From JAVVEW01 sp032251045 (lineage in GTDB: Bacteria > Pseudomonadota > Gammaproteobacteria > Methylococcales > Methylomonadaceae): a stretch of DNA of 16,700 bases. Positions 14,623 through 16,700 of the stretch are shown one piece after another; the stretch's first letter is position 1; each line of letters starts with the position of its first letter. The translations under genes were made by a program, and so were the position numbers. The DNA lies in NCBI GenBank assembly GCA_032251045.1, contig JAVVEW010000055.1:1-16700 (forward strand), read 5' to 3'. Under the pieces are notes generated by a model that worked only from the letters and a program-made list of their open reading frames with translations, had not been told where the DNA came from and ran no database searches.

Positions 14623-15798
14623 TCAGAAGTCATCGGTGACAAAATCGCGACCACGCAAATATTCACGCACGGCGATATAAGCCTGTTCCGCAATTCGCCA
14701 GCGAGTGTCGCATAGCTCAACTACGCCCAGCGCGGCTAATTCAGCCAACCTAGCGTCAATACCATAGGCGGGCATCGGCAACAACTCGGGCAGCACGCCA
14801 TCTGGCAGGCCGTTGTGCAACAACAATACATGCAGTATCAGCGCCGTGTCGTGCGCCAAGGTACTCGGCAACATGACCGGCTCGGGCATGTCGCCCAACC
14901 AGACACTGGCTTGATAGTGTTCGCTGTCCGTGTCTTGTTCAGGCTCCGGCTCAGCTTTCAGACGGGCACGCCAATACGTCCTGGCCAGACCAAGATTCCC
15001 TCGACAATAAACCGCCAGCTGTTTTAATTCCGCACTAATCTGAGCCTCATCAAGCATGGCCTGACTCAACACCACTTTACCGCTGGCCGCATGTCGACAT
15101 ACCCAGGATGAACGCTGCTCGGGAGCCACCCAGTCAAGAAACGCCCGCGCCAGTCCTTGACCGTCAAAAGGTTGCAATGTCCAGGGATTGTCTGGCAAGT
15201 ACACACCCAGCTGCCTGAGAAAGGTCAAGGCCCAACTGTCCAGTAAGATCACCCCCAAGCCCAAGTCGCCACGCATCGCCCGGTTCAACAAGCTGCGTAT
15301 CAAAGCCAAACCGTGTAAATGTCGTAAGTAATAATGTTCCAGATGCAGTATGACCCATGGCTGATGAGGGTCGGGCCAGAGCTCTTTCTGTGCGTCATGG
15401 CCATTCAACAATTGCTCGGGGGCGGGTGCTGTGCATAGCGTTAGCTGGTGGTAACCAGCCCAGGCATTGACCAGCTCAGCCAGGCGCGAACCGGGCGGGC
15501 TGACCAGCCATTGCACCGCTGCGCTGCCTGGCTTGGACTGCCACCAAGGCTCCAGAACCTGATCCAGCGCGTCAATCCCAGGTTGCCAGTCAATGGGCCT
15601 GACCCAGTGCTGAAGCGTTTCCGCCGACAAAGGTCTTAACTCGCTTTCCTGCTTGATAGGTGCAGGTGACTGGGTTTGCCATTGATTGACCAGCCAGTGT
15701 TTGAGTGTGTGCAAACGCAAGCGGGCGGCACTGGCGCTGTATAGCCCCGGAGCCTGATAGTCGCTCATGGCTAAAAATGCCCAGGGTGACTCTGACAT
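14623..15798 (-). CDS. Degenerate AAA/STAND-like ATPase-fold protein upstream of mscS
   Basis: I have no named family for this 391-residue soluble protein. It reads as a P-loop ATPase fold with eroded motifs: VSPPGSRLAE (99-108) sits where a Walker A loop would be but lacks the Lys-Ser/Thr. WVILHLEHYYLRH (148-160) sits where Walker B would be, with the DE pair replaced by HLEH. GVILLDSWA (182-190) resembles sensor 1, and CRGNLGLARTYWR (265-277) resembles sensor 2. Residues about 318-385 look like a winged helix. I chose the ATG at 15798 because a longer frame would overlap the receptor gene by 137 bases; AAGG lies about 10 bases before it. The spacing, 28 bases after the TRAP receptor and 24 before mscS, implies co-transcription. 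ATP hydrolysis is doubtful, and a regulatory or scaffold role is inference. Confidence 0.6.
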   Translation of the reverse strand: MSESPWAFLAMSDYQAPGLYSASAARLRLHTLKHWLVNQWQTQSPAPIKQESELRPLSAETLQHWVRPIDWQPGIDALDQVLEPWWQSKPGSAAVQWLVSPPGSRLAELVNAWAGYHQLTLCTAPAPEQLLNGHDAQKELWPDPHQPWVILHLEHYYLRHLHGLALIRSLLNRAMRGDLGLGVILLDSWALTFLRQLGVYLPDNPWTLQPFDGQGLARAFLDWVAPEQRSSWVCRHAASGKVVLSQAMLDEAQISAELKQLAVYCRGNLGLARTYWRARLKAEPEPEQDTDSEHYQASVWLGDMPEPVMLPSTLAHDTALILHVLLLHNGLPDGVLPELLPMPAYGIDARLAELAALGVVELCDTRWRIAEQAYIAVREYLRGRDFVTDDF

Positions 15799-15826
15799 GA
15801 CAGGTCGGCCTTTTTTTAAGTAACGC

Positions 15827-16700
15827 CTAAACGCCTCGTGCTCGCAAGAAGGCTGCTTCGGAAATATGGCTCCAATGCGCGACCTGCGCCCGGAACTGGG
15901 TGACCGATTGATGGATTTTGCCGGCCAGGTCATTTTTTCCGGCCAGCTCTTTAACAACGTCATCCGACCAATGTTTCAGCGTATTCAGTACATCATCCGG
16001 CAACGGTAATACCTTGATCTTATGCTTGGTTTGCAACGTTTCCAGCGCCTGAAAATTGCGTGCGGTAAATTCGCTGAGCATGTCCAGATTCACCGCCTGG
16101 CAGGCACATCGCACGATCTGCTGTAAATCTTCAGGCAAGGCATTGAATGCCTCCAGGTTGATCAAGGCTTCCAGCGTGGAGCCAGGTTCCTGCCAGCCGG
16201 GGTAATAATAGTATTTAGCCGCTTTATACAACCCGAACGCCAGATCATTGTACGGCCCCACCCATTCGGCGGCGTCCAGTGCGCCGGATTGCAAGGCCAA
16301 AAACAATTCGCCTCCGGGTGTGGTCACCGGCGTACCGCCGGCGCGGCGCAAGACTTCGCCGCCCAACCCCGGAATGCGCATTTTCAAACCCTTCAAATCG
16401 TCACTGGAGTTGATTTCCCGGTTAAACCAGCCGGCCATTTGCACGCCGGTGTTGCCGGCCGGCAAAGGCAGAATGCCAAACGGTTTATAAAGCTCCCGCC
16501 ATAATTCTAAACCGCCGCCTTGATAGAGCCAGGCGTTCATTTCCTGAGCAGTCAGGCCGAACGGAATGGCGGAAAAAAACTGACTGGCCTCAGCCTTGCC
16601 TTTCCAGTAATAGGCGCCGGAGTGACCAATCTGCGCGGTACCTTTGGCGACCGCATCGAACACTTCAAACGCGGGAATCAATTCACCGGCACCGTACACT
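15827..16700 (-). CDS. TRAP transporter solute receptor, DctP/TakP-like (5' end outside window)
   Basis: The C-terminal 291 residues of a periplasmic solute-binding protein are present; the start and signal peptide lie beyond the right edge. The DctP-family core is visible: LKGLKMRIPG, then GGTPVTTPGGELFLALQSG, AAEWVGPYND and YYYYPGWQEPG. The EWVGPY and YYYPGW motifs and the Arg of KMRIPG match the 2-oxoacid receptor TakP, where these residues bind the carboxylate. A monocarboxylate 2-oxoacid, or its calcium salt as in some relatives, is therefore a reasonable substrate guess. TRAP systems need DctQ and DctM membrane subunits. None lies downstream, so they must be upstream, outside the window, or elsewhere. 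The next genes on the same strand are the ATPase-like protein (28 bases on) and mscS. Confidence 0.88.
   Translation of the reverse strand, partial: VYGAGELIPAFEVFDAVAKGTAQIGHSGAYYWKGKAEASQFFSAIPFGLTAQEMNAWLYQGGGLELWRELYKPFGILPLPAGNTGVQMAGWFNREINSSDDLKGLKMRIPGLGGEVLRRAGGTPVTTPGGELFLALQSGALDAAEWVGPYNDLAFGLYKAAKYYYYPGWQEPGSTLEALINLEAFNALPEDLQQIVRCACQAVNLDMLSEFTARNFQALETLQTKHKIKVLPLPDDVLNTLKHWSDDVVKELAGKNDLAGKIHQSVTQFRAQVAHWSHISEAAFLRARGV

Noticed and set aside
15799..15963. N-terminal extension of the ATPase-like gene
   Set aside because: It would overlap the TRAP receptor coding sequence by 137 bases. An ATG at 15798 lies just after that gene ends.

Overview
This window looks like a chromosomal segment of a gammaproteobacterium, most probably a methanotroph of the Methylococcales (Methylomonas-like). 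The basis is recall: the PepN, DegQ, MoaB and YgdD proteins are of gammaproteobacterial type, and the copper-protein operon, rhodanese fusion and UPF0182 protein fit that group. No taxonomic marker such as rRNA or methane monooxygenase is present, so the assignment is an inference. I see no mobile element, CRISPR array, tRNA or rRNA. No gene-free stretch exceeds 300 bases.

Left part (1-4440). The molybdate-responsive regulator modE lies on the minus strand, followed after 36 bases by the start of an outer-membrane porin of the alginate-export family that runs off the window. A 25-base palindrome just upstream of modE closely resembles the ModE operator, which suggests autoregulation. Divergently, a two-gene plus-strand operon encodes a secreted two-domain multicopper oxidase and a secreted fusion of an amicyanin-like cupredoxin to a YVTN-type beta-propeller. 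The pair looks like an uncharacterised periplasmic copper redox module, and it is the most interesting part of the window. A perfect 14-base-pair hairpin closes it.

Middle part (4473-10966). On the minus strand is a cytosolic protein with two cyclic-nucleotide-binding-type domains, a rhodanese domain and a coiled-coil tail. Divergent to it is a tightly packed plus-strand operon: degQ (periplasmic protease), moaB (molybdopterin biosynthesis) and a ygdD-like membrane protein, with stop/start overlaps. pepN (aminopeptidase N) follows. The 283-base gap before degQ holds a hairpin inside a longer inverted repeat that may be a small repeated element.

Right part (11080-16700). A large UPF0182 membrane protein with a good terminator stands between pepN and a convergent minus-strand group. 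Read in its own direction, that group is a TRAP-transporter solute receptor (cut by the window edge), an ATPase-like protein whose nucleotide-binding motifs appear eroded, and a small MscS-type mechanosensitive channel. The three are spaced 24-28 bases apart and probably co-transcribed.
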